From positions 726,001 through 790,000 of the forward strand of contig NZ_CP098360.1 of assembly GCF_030388245.1 (NCBI RefSeq): a stretch of 64,000 nucleotides of DNA, in the 5' to 3' direction. The stretch comes from Paracoccus sp. TOH (lineage in GTDB: Bacteria > Pseudomonadota > Alphaproteobacteria > Rhodobacterales > Rhodobacteraceae). Position 1 is the first letter of the stretch. Each line of letters begins with the position of its first letter. Positions 26,400 through 35,335 of the stretch are shown in pieces. The notes below the pieces were generated by a model, which was not told where the DNA came from, searched no databases, and was given only the letters and a program-made list of their open reading frames with translations. Made by a program: the position numbers and the translations under genes.

Positions 26400-27803
26400 A
26401 TGATTCCCGAATTTGCCGATCCCGATGCGCCTTCGCTTCCCCTTTGGCTGGTCAGAAGCGGCGAGTCAGGCGCGGAATTCCCGGCCGGGATCGACAGCCG
26501 CTCCGCAAATTGGGCCAAGGCGCAGGGTTTTGCCGCAAAGCCCGGCCAGCTCTGCCTGCTGCCCGCCGGGGATGGCAGCCTGGCCGGGGCACTGTTCGGC
26601 CTTGGCCCGGCCCCGAAGCCCGCGGATCGGCCGATGCGCGAGCGTTTCCTGCTGGCCCGCGCGGCGGAAAACCTGCCCGAAGGCGCCTGGCGGCTGGCCA
26701 ACGCGCCCGAAGGGTTCGACCCGGCGCTGGGTGCCCTGGGCTGGCTTTTCGCCCGCTATCGCTTCGACCGCTACAAGACGCTCGAGCCGCCGCGTGCCGG
26801 TTTGGTCTGCCCCGAGGGCGCGGACGGCGCACGGCTGATCGCCATGGCGGCCGGCGAATATCTGGCGCGCGACCTGATCAATACCCCGGCCGCGGACATG
26901 GGACCCGCGGAGCTGGAGCAGGCGGCGCGGGATCTGGCGCGGCGGCACGGCGCCGCGATCGAGGTCCACCGCGGCGAGGCGCTGCTGGCGCAGAACCTGC
27001 CGATGATCCATGCCGTCGGCCGGGCCGGCGCGCAGGAACCGCGGCTGATCGACATCCGCTTTCCCGGCACCGGGCCGCGCCTGACCCTGGTCGGCAAGGG
27101 TGTCTGCTTCGACACCGGCGGGCTCGACATCAAGCCGCCCGCCTCAATGGCGCTGATGAAGAAGGACATGGGGGGCGCAGCGAATATCCTGGGCCTGGCC
27201 GAGACCCTGGCGCAGCTGGGCCTGACCGGCGGCATCGCCCTGCGGCTGCTGATCCCGGCGGTTGAGAACGCCATCTCGGCCAATGCCTTCCGGCCGGGCG
27301 ACATCCTGACCAGCCGCAAGGGCCTGACGGTCGAGGTCAACAACACCGATGCCGAGGGCCGGCTGGTCCTGGCCGATGCGCTGGCGCTGGCCGACGAGGA
27401 GGCGCCCGAGCTGCTGATCTCGATGGCGACGCTGACCGGGGCGGCCCGGGTGGCTTTGGGGCCGGACCTGCCGCCGTTCTTCTGCGACGACGACGCGGTC
27501 GCCGCCACCATCCAGGCCGCCGGGCACGCCCATGCCGATCCGGTCTGGCGGCTGCCCTTCTGGGAACCCTACGAGACGATGATCGAGCCCGCCATCGCAG
27601 ACCTGGACAATGCCCCCTCGGGCGGCTTTGCCGGGGCGATCACCGCGGCGCTGTTCCTGCGCCGCTTCACCGGCCGGGCCCGCAGCTATGCGCATTTCGA
27701 CATCTACGGCTGGCAACCCGGCGCCGCGCCGGGCCGGCCCAAAGGCGGCGCGGGCCAGGGCATGCGGGCGCTGCTGCACGCCCTGCCGGAGATTTTGACA
27801 TGA
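26400..27803 (+). CDS. M17 family leucyl aminopeptidase
   Basis: A 467-residue cytoplasmic dizinc aminopeptidase that removes N-terminal residues from peptides. The C-terminal catalytic domain shows VGKGVCFDTGGLDIKPPASM, LMKKDMGGAANILGLAETLA, and the M17 signature VNNTDAEGRLVLADALALAD, which together supply the metal ligands and the catalytic Lys and Arg. The N-terminal half is less conserved, as usual. Two starts are possible: ATG 26328, coupled to the previous stop with GAGGGGG upstream (491 residues), or ATG 26400. I prefer 26400 because a promoter-like sequence fills the interval and the extra 24 residues look non-conserved. It overlaps the NlpC/P60 gene by four bases. Confidence 0.9.
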   Translation: MIPEFADPDAPSLPLWLVRSGESGAEFPAGIDSRSANWAKAQGFAAKPGQLCLLPAGDGSLAGALFGLGPAPKPADRPMRERFLLARAAENLPEGAWRLANAPEGFDPALGALGWLFARYRFDRYKTLEPPRAGLVCPEGADGARLIAMAAGEYLARDLINTPAADMGPAELEQAARDLARRHGAAIEVHRGEALLAQNLPMIHAVGRAGAQEPRLIDIRFPGTGPRLTLVGKGVCFDTGGLDIKPPASMALMKKDMGGAANILGLAETLAQLGLTGGIALRLLIPAVENAISANAFRPGDILTSRKGLTVEVNNTDAEGRLVLADALALADEEAPELLISMATLTGAARVALGPDLPPFFCDDDAVAATIQAAGHAHADPVWRLPFWEPYETMIEPAIADLDNAPSGGFAGAITAALFLRRFTGRARSYAHFDIYGWQPGAAPGRPKGGAGQGMRALLHALPEILT

Positions 27804-28651
27804 CCATCGCGCCGGATCGCCGCCTGACCCCGGCCACCGAACGGGTGGCGCTGGAATCGCTGCGCGGCGTGCTGCTGCGCCCGGCCTATACGCCGGGGCG
27901 GCCGACACGGCTGGCCGCCGCGCTGGCCGATCTTTGCCGCGCCCCGCAAGGGGCCCGCGACCGGCAATTGAATTTCGGCGCCGACCTGACGCTCATCGAC
28001 CAGCAGGGCGATTGGGCCTTCGTGCAGGCGGCGGCGGATGGCTATTGCGGCTGGGTCCGGGCCGAGGCGCTGGACCACGACCTGCCGCCGATCACCCATC
28101 GCGTCGGCGCCCCGGCCACGCATGTCTATGCCGAACCCGACCTGAAGACGCCCGAGCGGATGCTGCTTTCGCTGGGCGCACGGCTGTCGGTCACTGCCAC
28201 CCAGGGCGGCTTCGGCCGACTGGCCCAGGGCGGCTGGGTGCCGGTCCAGCACATCGCCGACCGGCCCGGACCGGACCCCGCCGCCGTGGCCGCCACGCTT
28301 CTGGGCACCCCCTATCTCTGGGGCGGCAACAGCCGCAGCGGCATCGACTGCTCGGGTCTGGCCCAGGCGGCGCTGGGCGCCTGCGCCGTGCCCTGTCCGG
28401 GCGACAGCGACATGCAGGAGGCGGCCTTCCCCGTGGCCGAAGCCGAGATCCGCCGCAACGATCTGCTGTTCTGGCCCGGCCATGTCGCCCTGGCCCTGGA
28501 TGCCGAGCGGATGATCCATGCCACGGCCTATGCCATGGCCGTCATCATCGAGCCGATTGCCGAGGCGATGGCCCGCATCGACGCCGCCGGACAGGGCCCG
28601 TTTCGCGGCGTCCGGCGGCCGCCGCTTGTCCCGCCGGGGCGGTTTCCGTGA
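27800..28651 (+). CDS. NlpC/P60 family peptidoglycan hydrolase with SH3-like domains
   Basis: A 283-residue cysteine peptidase of the NlpC/P60 class, which cleaves peptide bonds in murein stem peptides. Two SH3b-like segments come first (DQQGDWAFVQAAADGYCGWV and a second ending in GFGRLAQGGWVPVQH), then the catalytic domain: GTPYLWGGNSRSGIDCSGL with the nucleophilic Cys, and LLFWPGHVALALD with the His. The substrate is likely gamma-D-Glu-diaminopimelate in recycled muropeptides. No signal peptide is visible, so it may act on cytoplasmic recycling products. The start overlaps the aminopeptidase stop, which suggests the two form a peptide salvage unit (inference). Confidence 0.9.
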   Translation: MTIAPDRRLTPATERVALESLRGVLLRPAYTPGRPTRLAAALADLCRAPQGARDRQLNFGADLTLIDQQGDWAFVQAAADGYCGWVRAEALDHDLPPITHRVGAPATHVYAEPDLKTPERMLLSLGARLSVTATQGGFGRLAQGGWVPVQHIADRPGPDPAAVAATLLGTPYLWGGNSRSGIDCSGLAQAALGACAVPCPGDSDMQEAAFPVAEAEIRRNDLLFWPGHVALALDAERMIHATAYAMAVIIEPIAEAMARIDAAGQGPFRGVRRPPLVPPGRFP

Positions 28652-28679
28652 TGCCGGCGGGATGAAAGGAGGGGCGAGC

Positions 28680-29738
28680 ATGGTCCATCTCTGGGTGCGC
28701 AGCGAAAGCCGCGCCAACGAGCAGCGCGTCGGCATCACCCCCGAGGGGGTGCACCGGCTGATCGCCCGCGGCTTCCGCGTCACGGTCGAGGAAAGCCCGC
28801 ATCGCATCCTGCCCATCGCCGGCTACGCCGAAGCCGGCGCCGAGATCGCGCCCGAGGGCGGCTGGCCGGCAGCCCCGCCCGAGGCCGTCGTCTTCGGCCT
28901 CAAGGAACTGCCGCAGGACGAAACGCCGCTGCGCCATCGCCACATCATGTTCGGCCATGCCTTCAAGGGCCAGCCGGCCGGGCAGGCGCTGCTCCGCCGC
29001 TTCCGCGCCGGCGGCGGCAGCCTCTACGACCTGGAATATCTGACCGACGACAGCGGTCGCCGGCTGGCGGCCTTCGGCTACTGGGCCGGCTATGCCGGGG
29101 CCGCGGTATCGCTGAAGGCCTGGGCGGCGCAGCGGCGCGGCGGCCTTTGCGGGCCGGTCCAGGCCTGGCACAACCGCGAGCTGCTGCTTGAAGAGTTGCG
29201 GGCCGAACTGGACGCCACCGGCGCCGCGCGGCCCCGCGCCATCGTCGTCGGCGCGCTCGGCCGGGTCGGCAGCGGCGCCTCGGATCTGCTCGCCGCCATG
29301 GGCGCGCCGGTCACCCGCTGGGACATGGCCGAGACCGCCGGCGGCGGCCCCTTCCCCGAGATCCTGGCGCATGAGCTGTTCGTCAACTGCATCCTTGCCG
29401 GCCCGGACAGCCCGGTGCTGGTCCCGCCGGACGCGGTCGATCCCGCCCGCCTGCTGACGGTGATCGGCGATGTCGCCTGCGATCCGACAAGCGCCTTCAA
29501 CCCGGTCCGGGTCTATGAGCGGGTCACCGATTGGGCGCATCCCGCCATCCGCGTCGCCGGCCGGCCGCCGCTGGACGTGATGGCGATCGACAACCTGCCA
29601 TCGCTGTTGCCGCGGGAAAGCACGCTGGATTATGCTGGGCAACTGCTGCCGGTGCTGGAAGCTCTCGATCGGATCGACGAAGGGCCTTGGGACCGGGCCC
29701 GGCAGCTTTTTGCCAGGCATCTCGCGGCGCTGGCCTGA
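28680..29738 (+). CDS. Saccharopine dehydrogenase-like protein (LYS1 type)
   Basis: A 352-residue NAD-dependent dehydrogenase resembling saccharopine dehydrogenase (L-lysine-forming) and alanine dehydrogenase N-terminal folds. HLWVRSESRANEQRVGITPE is the family start with its substrate-binding Arg/Lys, HIMFGHAFKGQ and LYDLEYLTD follow, and AIVVGALGRVGSGASDLLAA is the Rossmann nucleotide site. The C-terminal DNLPSLLPRESTLDYAGQLL is a known family block. Since bacteria of this type make lysine by the diaminopimelate route, its true role is likely in lysine degradation or a related amino acid reaction; this is inference. AAAGGAGGGG gives a strong ribosome binding site. Confidence 0.85.
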   Translation: MVHLWVRSESRANEQRVGITPEGVHRLIARGFRVTVEESPHRILPIAGYAEAGAEIAPEGGWPAAPPEAVVFGLKELPQDETPLRHRHIMFGHAFKGQPAGQALLRRFRAGGGSLYDLEYLTDDSGRRLAAFGYWAGYAGAAVSLKAWAAQRRGGLCGPVQAWHNRELLLEELRAELDATGAARPRAIVVGALGRVGSGASDLLAAMGAPVTRWDMAETAGGGPFPEILAHELFVNCILAGPDSPVLVPPDAVDPARLLTVIGDVACDPTSAFNPVRVYERVTDWAHPAIRVAGRPPLDVMAIDNLPSLLPRESTLDYAGQLLPVLEALDRIDEGPWDRARQLFARHLAALA

Positions 29739-29777
29739 CGAACCCTGTCGCGGCGGAACAAGCCCGCCGCGCGCGTG

Positions 29778-29791
29778 TTGACCAGCGTCAA
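29778..29791 (+). promoter_or_regulatory. FNR/NnrR-type box upstream of the sugar dehydrogenase gene
   Basis: TTGACCAGCGTCAA fits the FNR/CRP-family dyad TTGA-N6-TCAA exactly and extends to a 6-base inverted repeat with flanking G and C. It lies 46 bases before the start codon. Paracoccus FnrP, NnrR and NarR recognise sites of this class. Confidence 0.5.
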
Positions 29792-29837
29792 CCCCATCGC
29801 GACGCCGCTGGCGACGCCCGAACGCGACGGAGAAGCC

Positions 29838-31073
29838 ATGCCCCCCACCCGTGTCCCTGCTGCCCCGGTTCTGGCCGCCGCCCTGGCCCTGATCGGCGCC
29901 TTGACCGGCGTCCTGACCGCGGCCCCGGCGCTGGCCGATTTCAACGACTATCCGCCGAACGCCCCGGACCAGACGCCGGCCTTCCGGAACCAGACCCGCG
30001 CGCCGGTGATCCCACAGGCGTTGCGCCTGGCCCGCACGCCGCTGGTCGAGGGGCTGCGCGACCCCTGGGGCATGGCGCTGTTGCCCGATGGCAGCCTGTT
30101 GTTGACCGAAAAGCCGGGCGCCATGCGGATCTATCGCGACGGCAGGCTTTCCGCGCCGCTGAAAGGCCTGCCCAAGGTCGATGCCCGCGGCCAGGGCGGC
30201 CTGCTGGACGTGGCCGTCGCCCCGGATTTCGCCAGCACCCGGCAAGTCTGGTTCAGCTTCTCGGAGCCGCGCGGCAATGGCGAGAACGGAACGGCGGTCG
30301 GCACCGGACGGCTGTCGCCGGACGGCACCGCGCTTGAGGAGATGCGGGTGATCTTCCGCCAGCAGCCGGGCATCGGCTCGCAGCACCATTTCGGCTCGCG
30401 CCTGGTCTTTGGCGGCGACGGTTATCTTTATGTCACCACGGGCGAGCGCGGCATGCCGGCGGACATGCCGGTGGCGCAGGACCTGGGCAACCATCTGGGC
30501 AAGGTGCTGCGCATCGATCCCGCGACCGGCAAGGCGGCGCCCGGCAATCCCTTCACCGACGGGAAGGCGCAGCCCGAGATCTGGTCCTATGGGCATCGCA
30601 ACATCCAGGCCGCGGCGCTGGACCCGCAAGGCCGGCTTTGGACGGTCGAGCATGGTCCGCGAGGCGGGGACGAACTGAACCGGCCGCAGGCCGGGCGCAA
30701 TTACGGCTGGCCGATCATCAGCTATGGCGAGAATTACGACGGCAATCCCATCGACGGCGGCCTGACCGCGCGGCAGGGGATGGAGCAGCCGGTCTATTAC
30801 TGGGACCCGGTGATCGCGCCCAGCGGCATGGTGTTCTATCGGGGCGACATGTTCCCGGAATGGCGCGGCGATGCGCTGATCGGCGGCTTGCGCGCGGAAG
30901 CCGTGGTGCGGCTGAAGATCGAGGGCGACCGCGTCACCGGAGAGCAGCGCCTGGCGCAGGGCATCGGCCGGGTGCGCGACATCGAGGTCGCCCCCGACGG
31001 CGCGCTGCTGGTGCTGATCGACGGCGATCCCGGCGCGCTGATCCGGCTGACCCGGCGCGGCGCGCAGCCCTAG
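29838..31073 (+). CDS. PQQ-dependent aldose sugar dehydrogenase family protein
   Basis: A 411-residue periplasmic beta-propeller of the soluble PQQ glucose/aldose dehydrogenase type (YliI/Asd family). A signal peptide (cleavage near PALADF) precedes LVEGLRDPWGMALLPDGSLL and the catalytic region GSQHHFGSRLVFGGDGYLYV, followed by LGNHLGKVLRIDPATGKA, EIWSYGHRNIQAAALDP, VEHGPRGGDELNRPQAGRNY and GWPIISYGENYDG, all family motifs for PQQ, calcium and substrate. Electrons would pass to the respiratory chain. GGAG at 29829-29832 sets the start. An FNR-class box upstream suggests oxygen or nitric oxide control. No PQQ synthesis genes are nearby. Confidence 0.93.
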   Translation: MPPTRVPAAPVLAAALALIGALTGVLTAAPALADFNDYPPNAPDQTPAFRNQTRAPVIPQALRLARTPLVEGLRDPWGMALLPDGSLLLTEKPGAMRIYRDGRLSAPLKGLPKVDARGQGGLLDVAVAPDFASTRQVWFSFSEPRGNGENGTAVGTGRLSPDGTALEEMRVIFRQQPGIGSQHHFGSRLVFGGDGYLYVTTGERGMPADMPVAQDLGNHLGKVLRIDPATGKAAPGNPFTDGKAQPEIWSYGHRNIQAAALDPQGRLWTVEHGPRGGDELNRPQAGRNYGWPIISYGENYDGNPIDGGLTARQGMEQPVYYWDPVIAPSGMVFYRGDMFPEWRGDALIGGLRAEAVVRLKIEGDRVTGEQRLAQGIGRVRDIEVAPDGALLVLIDGDPGALIRLTRRGAQP

Positions 31074-31081
31074 GGGCGGGC

Positions 31082-31453
31082 TCAGACCGGGCGGTGCAGG
31101 TCGTCCTCGACCTCCTCGGGGGAAATGCCCAGGGCCTCCATCCCGGCTTCCAGGTAATCGGCAAGCTGCGGCTCGCCCATCAGATAGTCCTCGGTCGGCG
31201 AACTGCGCTCGGCCTTGGCGGTCTCGATCGCCTCGGCTAGGTCCTCGGGGCCGAAAGTGTCGCGGCCGATCCACATCACCGCGACCAGGCTGGCCTGCTC
31301 GTCCTCGTTCAGGCTGGCGATGAACTCGGCCAGTTCGGTCTGGGTGCCGCGGCCGGTGCGCTGGCCGCTATGCGCCCAGGCGTTCACGCCGCTGTCGTAT
31401 TCGCGGGCGCGGATAACGACATGGGCGATCTTTTCGGGACTGATTTCCAGCAT
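31082..31453 (-). CDS. DUF3775 domain protein
   Basis: A 123-residue acidic soluble protein with the pattern of DUF3775: MLEISPEKIAHVVIRAREYD, then ELAEFIASLNEDEQASLVAV and MWIGRDTFGPEDLAEAIETA, ending in a Pro/Glu-containing helix (ISPEEVEDDL). No catalytic motif is visible and the function is unknown. GGAGGT sets the ATG at 31453; the longer frame adds only nine unremarkable residues. It is the last gene of the long minus-strand run and its stop lies 8 bases from the convergent sugar dehydrogenase stop. Confidence 0.85.
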   Translation of the reverse strand: MLEISPEKIAHVVIRAREYDSGVNAWAHSGQRTGRGTQTELAEFIASLNEDEQASLVAVMWIGRDTFGPEDLAEAIETAKAERSSPTEDYLMGEPQLADYLEAGMEALGISPEEVEDDLHRPV

Positions 31454-31504
31454 GGCGGCACCTCCGGCGTCATTGCCCATTTGTCGCCCCGACCGGCGCC
31501 GGGG

Positions 31505-32152
31505 TCAATCCGGATCGAAGCGATAGCCGAAGCGGGCGATGTCCTCGGCCGCCAGGCGCGCCACCAGCGCGGCGCTGTCGGCGTCATAAGAGGCGCGCCA
31601 GTCGCCGTTACCCGAGCGGTTCTCATGCGGCAGCGGGCGCAGGGAAAAGCCCAGATGCCGCTCCAGCGCCGGCAGGTCGTCGCCGAGACGTTCGAGCCGC
31701 AGGTAAAGCCCCGGCCGCTCGCCCGCCGAGCCGGTCAGGTAATGCCGCGCCGGCACCGAAAGCTGCCTTTGCGTCAGCGGCGCGCGCAGGAAATCGGCAA
31801 AGCCGAGGCTCTTGGCCAGCCGGACCGAGGCATGATCGAAGCTCTGCCCGCGCAGCCAGCGGTGATAGCTGGCCGCCCGCGCCCAGGGGTTGCGCACCAG
31901 CGTGAAGGGCAGGTAGCCCGCCAGCAGCTCGGGCGCCACCAGCCCCTCGATATCGGCCAGCGTCGAGTGTTTCCACAGCCGGCCGCGCGCCGCTGCGCCC
32001 TTGACCCGGCGCCGGCGGTTGCGGCCCTTGGGCGTGTCGGACAGGATGATATCGTCGCGGCCGACCCGCGATTCCAGCGCCAGCGTCAGCGAAGTGCCGC
32101 CGGTCTTGGGAATATGCACGAAGACATAGCGATGCCGGTGCGAGACGATCAT
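31505..32152 (-). CDS. Sulfotransferase family 2-like protein
   Basis: A 215-residue protein with the PAPS-binding loop of sulfotransferases: [20 protein letters not shown] near residues 10-29 (PKTGGTS is the 5'-phosphosulfate loop) and [16 protein letters not shown], the 3'-phosphate-binding motif (R-x-P-x-x-x-x-x-S-x-x). These features suggest transfer of sulfate from PAPS to an unknown acceptor, often a carbohydrate or surface molecule. No membrane segment is present. The ATG overlaps the mutL stop by four bases (ATGA). The pairing with mismatch repair is probably positional rather than functional. Confidence 0.85.
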   Translation of the reverse strand: MIVSHRHRYVFVHIPKTGGTSLTLALESRVGRDDIILSDTPKGRNRRRRVKGAAARGRLWKHSTLADIEGLVAPELLAGYLPFTLVRNPWARAASYHRWLRGQSFDHASVRLAKSLGFADFLRAPLTQRQLSVPARHYLTGSAGERPGLYLRLERLGDDLPALERHLGFSLRPLPHENRSGNGDWRASYDADSAALVARLAAEDIARFGYRFDPD

Positions 32153-33963
32153 CGTCCGAACAGCCGCTCGATATCCGCCAGCTTCAGTTCGATCCAGGTC
32201 GGGCGGCCGTGGTTGCACTGCCCGGATTTCGGCACCCGCTCCATCTCGCGCAGCAGCGCGTTCATCTCGTCCGCCGACATGCGCCGGCCCGAGCGCACCG
32301 AGCCGTGGCAGGCCATCGAAGACAGCACCGCATCGACCCGCGCCCGCAGCCGGTCCGATGCGCCCTGATCGGCCAGGTCGTCCAGGATGTCGCGGATCAG
32401 CGCCGGGGCGTCCAGGCGCTGGATCAGCGCCGGCACTTCGCGCACCGCCACGGCGCCGCCGCCGAAGGGTTCGATCACCAGCCCCAGCACCGCCAGTTCA
32501 TCGGCGATGGCAAGGATGCGATGGGCGTCCGGTTCGGACAGCTCGACGATCTCGGGGATCAGCAGCGCCTGGCTGGCGATGCCGGTCGCCGCGGCCTGCG
32601 CCTTCAGCCGCTCATAGACCAGCCGCTCATGCGCGGCATGCTGATCGACGATGACGATGCCGTCGGCGGTCTGGGCGATGATCCAGTTCTCGTGCAGCTG
32701 CGCACGGGCGGCGCCCAGCGGCGCCGCGTCGGGCTCGGGCAGGGACAGGGGCGCGGGCTCGACCCGCGCGGTCGGCGCCTCGGCGAAGCCCGGCGCCTGA
32801 AAGGCCAGGCTGGCGGCGAGGGCCGGGGCCGAGGGCCGGGCGGGACCATAATGCGCCTGATAGGGGCGCGGCGGCGCCGGCTCGGGCCGCACCGCGCCCA
32901 GCGCCGCCGTCGCCACGGTCGAAGAGCTGCGATGTCCCGCCCCCGCCAGCGCATGGCGCAGGGCCGAGACCACCAGCCCGCGGGCGATGGCGGGTTCGCG
33001 GAACCGCACCTCGGCCTTGGCCGGATGCACGTTCACATCGACCTGATGCGGGTCGCAGGTCAGGAACAGCACCGCCGCCGGATGCCGGCCCGAGGCGAGC
33101 ACATCCATATAGCCCGCCCGCAGCGCCCCGGTCAGCAGCTTGTCGCGCACCGGGCGGCCGTTGACGTAGAGATGCTGCGCCACCGCCGCGCCGCGCGAAT
33201 AGGTCGGCAGCGCCGCAAAGCCGGTCAGGGTGATGCCGTCGCGGGTGGCGCCTATGGCCAAGGCGTTGTCGATGAACTCGCGGCCCATGACGCGCGACAG
33301 CCGGGTCTGCAGGGCGCCGAACAGCTCGCCCTGCTCGGCATCGGCGCGGAACAGCACCCGGCCTTCCTCCTCGTCGGAAAGCGTGAAGCCGACATAGGGC
33401 TCGGCCATGGCCAGACGGCGGATGGCCTCGGCCACGGCCTGGGTCTCGGCCCGGTCGCTGCGCAGGAATTTCAGCCGCGCCGGGGTGGCGAAGAACAGGT
33501 CGCGCAGTTCGACCACCGTGCCGCGATTGCCGGCGGCGGGCTTTACCGGGCCGATGCGCCCGCCCGCGACGGCGATCTGCGCCGCCTCGAAACCGGCGGC
33601 GCGGCTGGTGATCGACAGCCGGCCGACGGCGCCCAGGCTGGGCAGCGCCTCGCCGCGAAAGCCGAAGCTGCGGATGTCCAGAAGATCGCTGCCGTCGATC
33701 TTGCTGGTCGCATGCCGGGCCAGCGCCAGCGGCAGGTCGTCCGCGGCCATGCCGCAGCCGTCGTCGCTGACCCGGATCAGCGTCTTGCCGCCCTTGGCGA
33801 TAGCCACGTCGATGCGGGTCGCGCCGGCGTCCAGCGCGTTCTCGACCAGTTCCTTGACCGCCGAGGCCGGGCGCTCGACCACCTCGCCGGCAGCGATGCG
33901 GTTCGCGGCCGCCTCGTCCAATTGCCGGATGATCTGGCGCATCTTGGGGGCATGGGTGTTCAT
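32149..33963 (-). CDS. mutL: DNA mismatch repair protein MutL (endonuclease type)
   Basis: A 604-residue MutL. The GHKL ATPase half has [40 protein letters not shown] and [15 protein letters not shown], followed by [13 protein letters not shown]. The C-terminal dimerisation half carries [14 protein letters not shown], which fits the nicking-endonuclease motif DQHA-x2-E-x4-E, and [14 protein letters not shown], the matching metal-site motif. So this MutL should nick DNA itself, as in bacteria without MutH. ATG 33963 is chosen with a G-rich upstream stretch; ATG 33942 ([10 protein letters not shown]) is a good alternative because a TAGATC -10-like element lies only eight bases above 33963. Confidence 0.95.
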   Translation of the reverse strand: MNTHAPKMRQIIRQLDEAAANRIAAGEVVERPASAVKELVENALDAGATRIDVAIAKGGKTLIRVSDDGCGMAADDLPLALARHATSKIDGSDLLDIRSFGFRGEALPSLGAVGRLSITSRAAGFEAAQIAVAGGRIGPVKPAAGNRGTVVELRDLFFATPARLKFLRSDRAETQAVAEAIRRLAMAEPYVGFTLSDEEEGRVLFRADAEQGELFGALQTRLSRVMGREFIDNALAIGATRDGITLTGFAALPTYSRGAAVAQHLYVNGRPVRDKLLTGALRAGYMDVLASGRHPAAVLFLTCDPHQVDVNVHPAKAEVRFREPAIARGLVVSALRHALAGAGHRSSSTVATAALGAVRPEPAPPRPYQAHYGPARPSAPALAASLAFQAPGFAEAPTARVEPAPLSLPEPDAAPLGAARAQLHENWIIAQTADGIVIVDQHAAHERLVYERLKAQAAATGIASQALLIPEIVELSEPDAHRILAIADELAVLGLVIEPFGGGAVAVREVPALIQRLDAPALIRDILDDLADQGASDRLRARVDAVLSSMACHGSVRSGRRMSADEMNALLREMERVPKSGQCNHGRPTWIELKLADIERLFGR

Positions 33964-33979
33964 GCCCCCAGATCTAGCA

Positions 33980-33999
33980 TTTCCCGGCGCGGCGGGAAA
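33980..33999 (-). promoter_or_regulatory. Inverted repeat between M16 gene and mutL
   Basis: TTTCCCG (33980-33986) and CGGGAAA (33993-33999) form a perfect 7-base dyad with a six-base centre. It lies 8 bases after the upstream M16 stop and just before mutL, so it could be an operator, a weak terminator or an mRNA processing hairpin. No T tract is present. Confidence 0.35.
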
Positions 34000-34006
34000 G
34001 GATTCG

Positions 34007-35335
34007 TCAGTTGGTGGCGTCGATGCCCTCGGGCCGGCCGACCAGCACGAAGCGGATCTGGTCGGCATGCAGCAGGCGCTGCGCGACGCGCTGCACGTCC
34101 GCGGCGGTCACTGCCTCGATCTTGCCGTTGCGGGTATTCACGTAATCCGCCGGCAGGCCGATCAGCTGCATCCCGGCCAGGATGCCGGCAATCTTGCCGT
34201 TGCCGTCGAAGCGCAGCGGATATTCCCCGGTCAGGTAGGTCTTGGCATCGGCCAGTTCCTTTTCCGTCACCCCGCCCTGGGCGAAACGGTCCCATTCGCT
34301 GCGGATCAGACCCACGGCCTCGGCCACCTTGTCATTGGCGCTGGCCATGCCGCCCTGCCAGGTCTCGCCGTAAAGCCCGTTCGACAGGCCGGTGCCGACA
34401 CCATAGGTCAGGCCGCGCTTTTCACGGATCTCGTCCATCAGCCGCGACGAGAAGCCGCCGCCGCCAAGGATATGGTCGGCGACGAAGGCGGCGAAATAAT
34501 CCGGGTCGGACATCGGCAGGCCGGGCTGGGCGAAGCTGACCACGGTCTGCGGGCTGTCCCAGTCGATCACCGTCACCCCGCCGGTCAGCTGCAGCGCGGC
34601 CTTGTCCGGCAGCGGGGCCGAGCCTTCGGCCGGCAGCCCGCCCAGCACCCGGTCGATCAGCTTGCCCAGATCCTCGGCGGTGATGTCGCCGGCCGCCGCC
34701 ACCACCACGCGGTCGCGGGCCAGCACCCGGTCCTTGGCCGCGGCCAGATCCTCGCGGGTCAGCGCCGCCACCGTTTCCAGCGTGCCGTTGATCGAGCTGG
34801 CATAGGGATGCGCGCCCCAGGCCTGCCGCGCCAGCTCCTTGCTGGCGATGGCGTTCGGATCGGTGGCCTCGGAGCGGATCACCGCCTGAAGCTGCGCCCG
34901 CACCCGCTCGACCGCGTCGGGGTCGAAGCGCGGCTCGGCCAGCGCCTGGCGCAGCAGCTCGGCCGCCTGGTCGCGATTCTCGGTCAGCATGCGGGCGTTC
35001 ACGGTCAGCGCGTCGTCGCCGACATCGAAGCGGTTCTGCGCCCCCAGCCCCTCGACCGCCTCGGCATAGGCGACCGAGCCCATGTCGCCAGAACCTTCCT
35101 CCAGCAGCGCCGTCATCAGGCTCATCTGCCCGCGCTTGCCGGGCGCGTCGAGGCTGGCGCCGCCCTTGAACATCAGCGACAGCGCGGTGAAGGGGATCGA
35201 GTGATCCTCGACCAGCCAGGCCTTGATGCCGCCGGGCGAGGTGATCTGCTGGATCTCGATGGCGCGGGCCGGCTGAAGGGTGGCCGGCAGCGCGGCCAGC
35301 GCGATGAAGACAAGGGTGGCAAGGGCGCGGATCAT
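34007..35335 (-). CDS. M16 family protein, non-catalytic partner subunit
   Basis: A 442-residue exported M16 (insulinase/pitrilysin-like) protein. A signal peptide ([20 protein letters not shown], cleavage after ARA) is present. The zinc motif HxxEH found in the neighbour is missing: the equivalent region reads [20 protein letters not shown]. The C-terminal half keeps the substrate-binding R/Y pair region ([20 protein letters not shown]). In known two-gene M16 systems one subunit has the zinc site and the other shapes the cavity, which fits here. The start overlaps the catalytic subunit stop by four bases. Confidence 0.9.
   Translation of the reverse strand: MIRALATLVFIALAALPATLQPARAIEIQQITSPGGIKAWLVEDHSIPFTALSLMFKGGASLDAPGKRGQMSLMTALLEEGSGDMGSVAYAEAVEGLGAQNRFDVGDDALTVNARMLTENRDQAAELLRQALAEPRFDPDAVERVRAQLQAVIRSEATDPNAIASKELARQAWGAHPYASSINGTLETVAALTREDLAAAKDRVLARDRVVVAAAGDITAEDLGKLIDRVLGGLPAEGSAPLPDKAALQLTGGVTVIDWDSPQTVVSFAQPGLPMSDPDYFAAFVADHILGGGGFSSRLMDEIREKRGLTYGVGTGLSNGLYGETWQGGMASANDKVAEAVGLIRSEWDRFAQGGVTEKELADAKTYLTGEYPLRFDGNGKIAGILAGMQLIGLPADYVNTRNGKIEAVTAADVQRVAQRLLHADQIRFVLVGRPEGIDATN

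Noticed and set aside
28545..31274. 909-codon minus-strand open frame
   Set aside because: It runs antisense across the whole saccharopine dehydrogenase-like and sugar dehydrogenase genes, both with strong motifs; translation has no recognisable domain.
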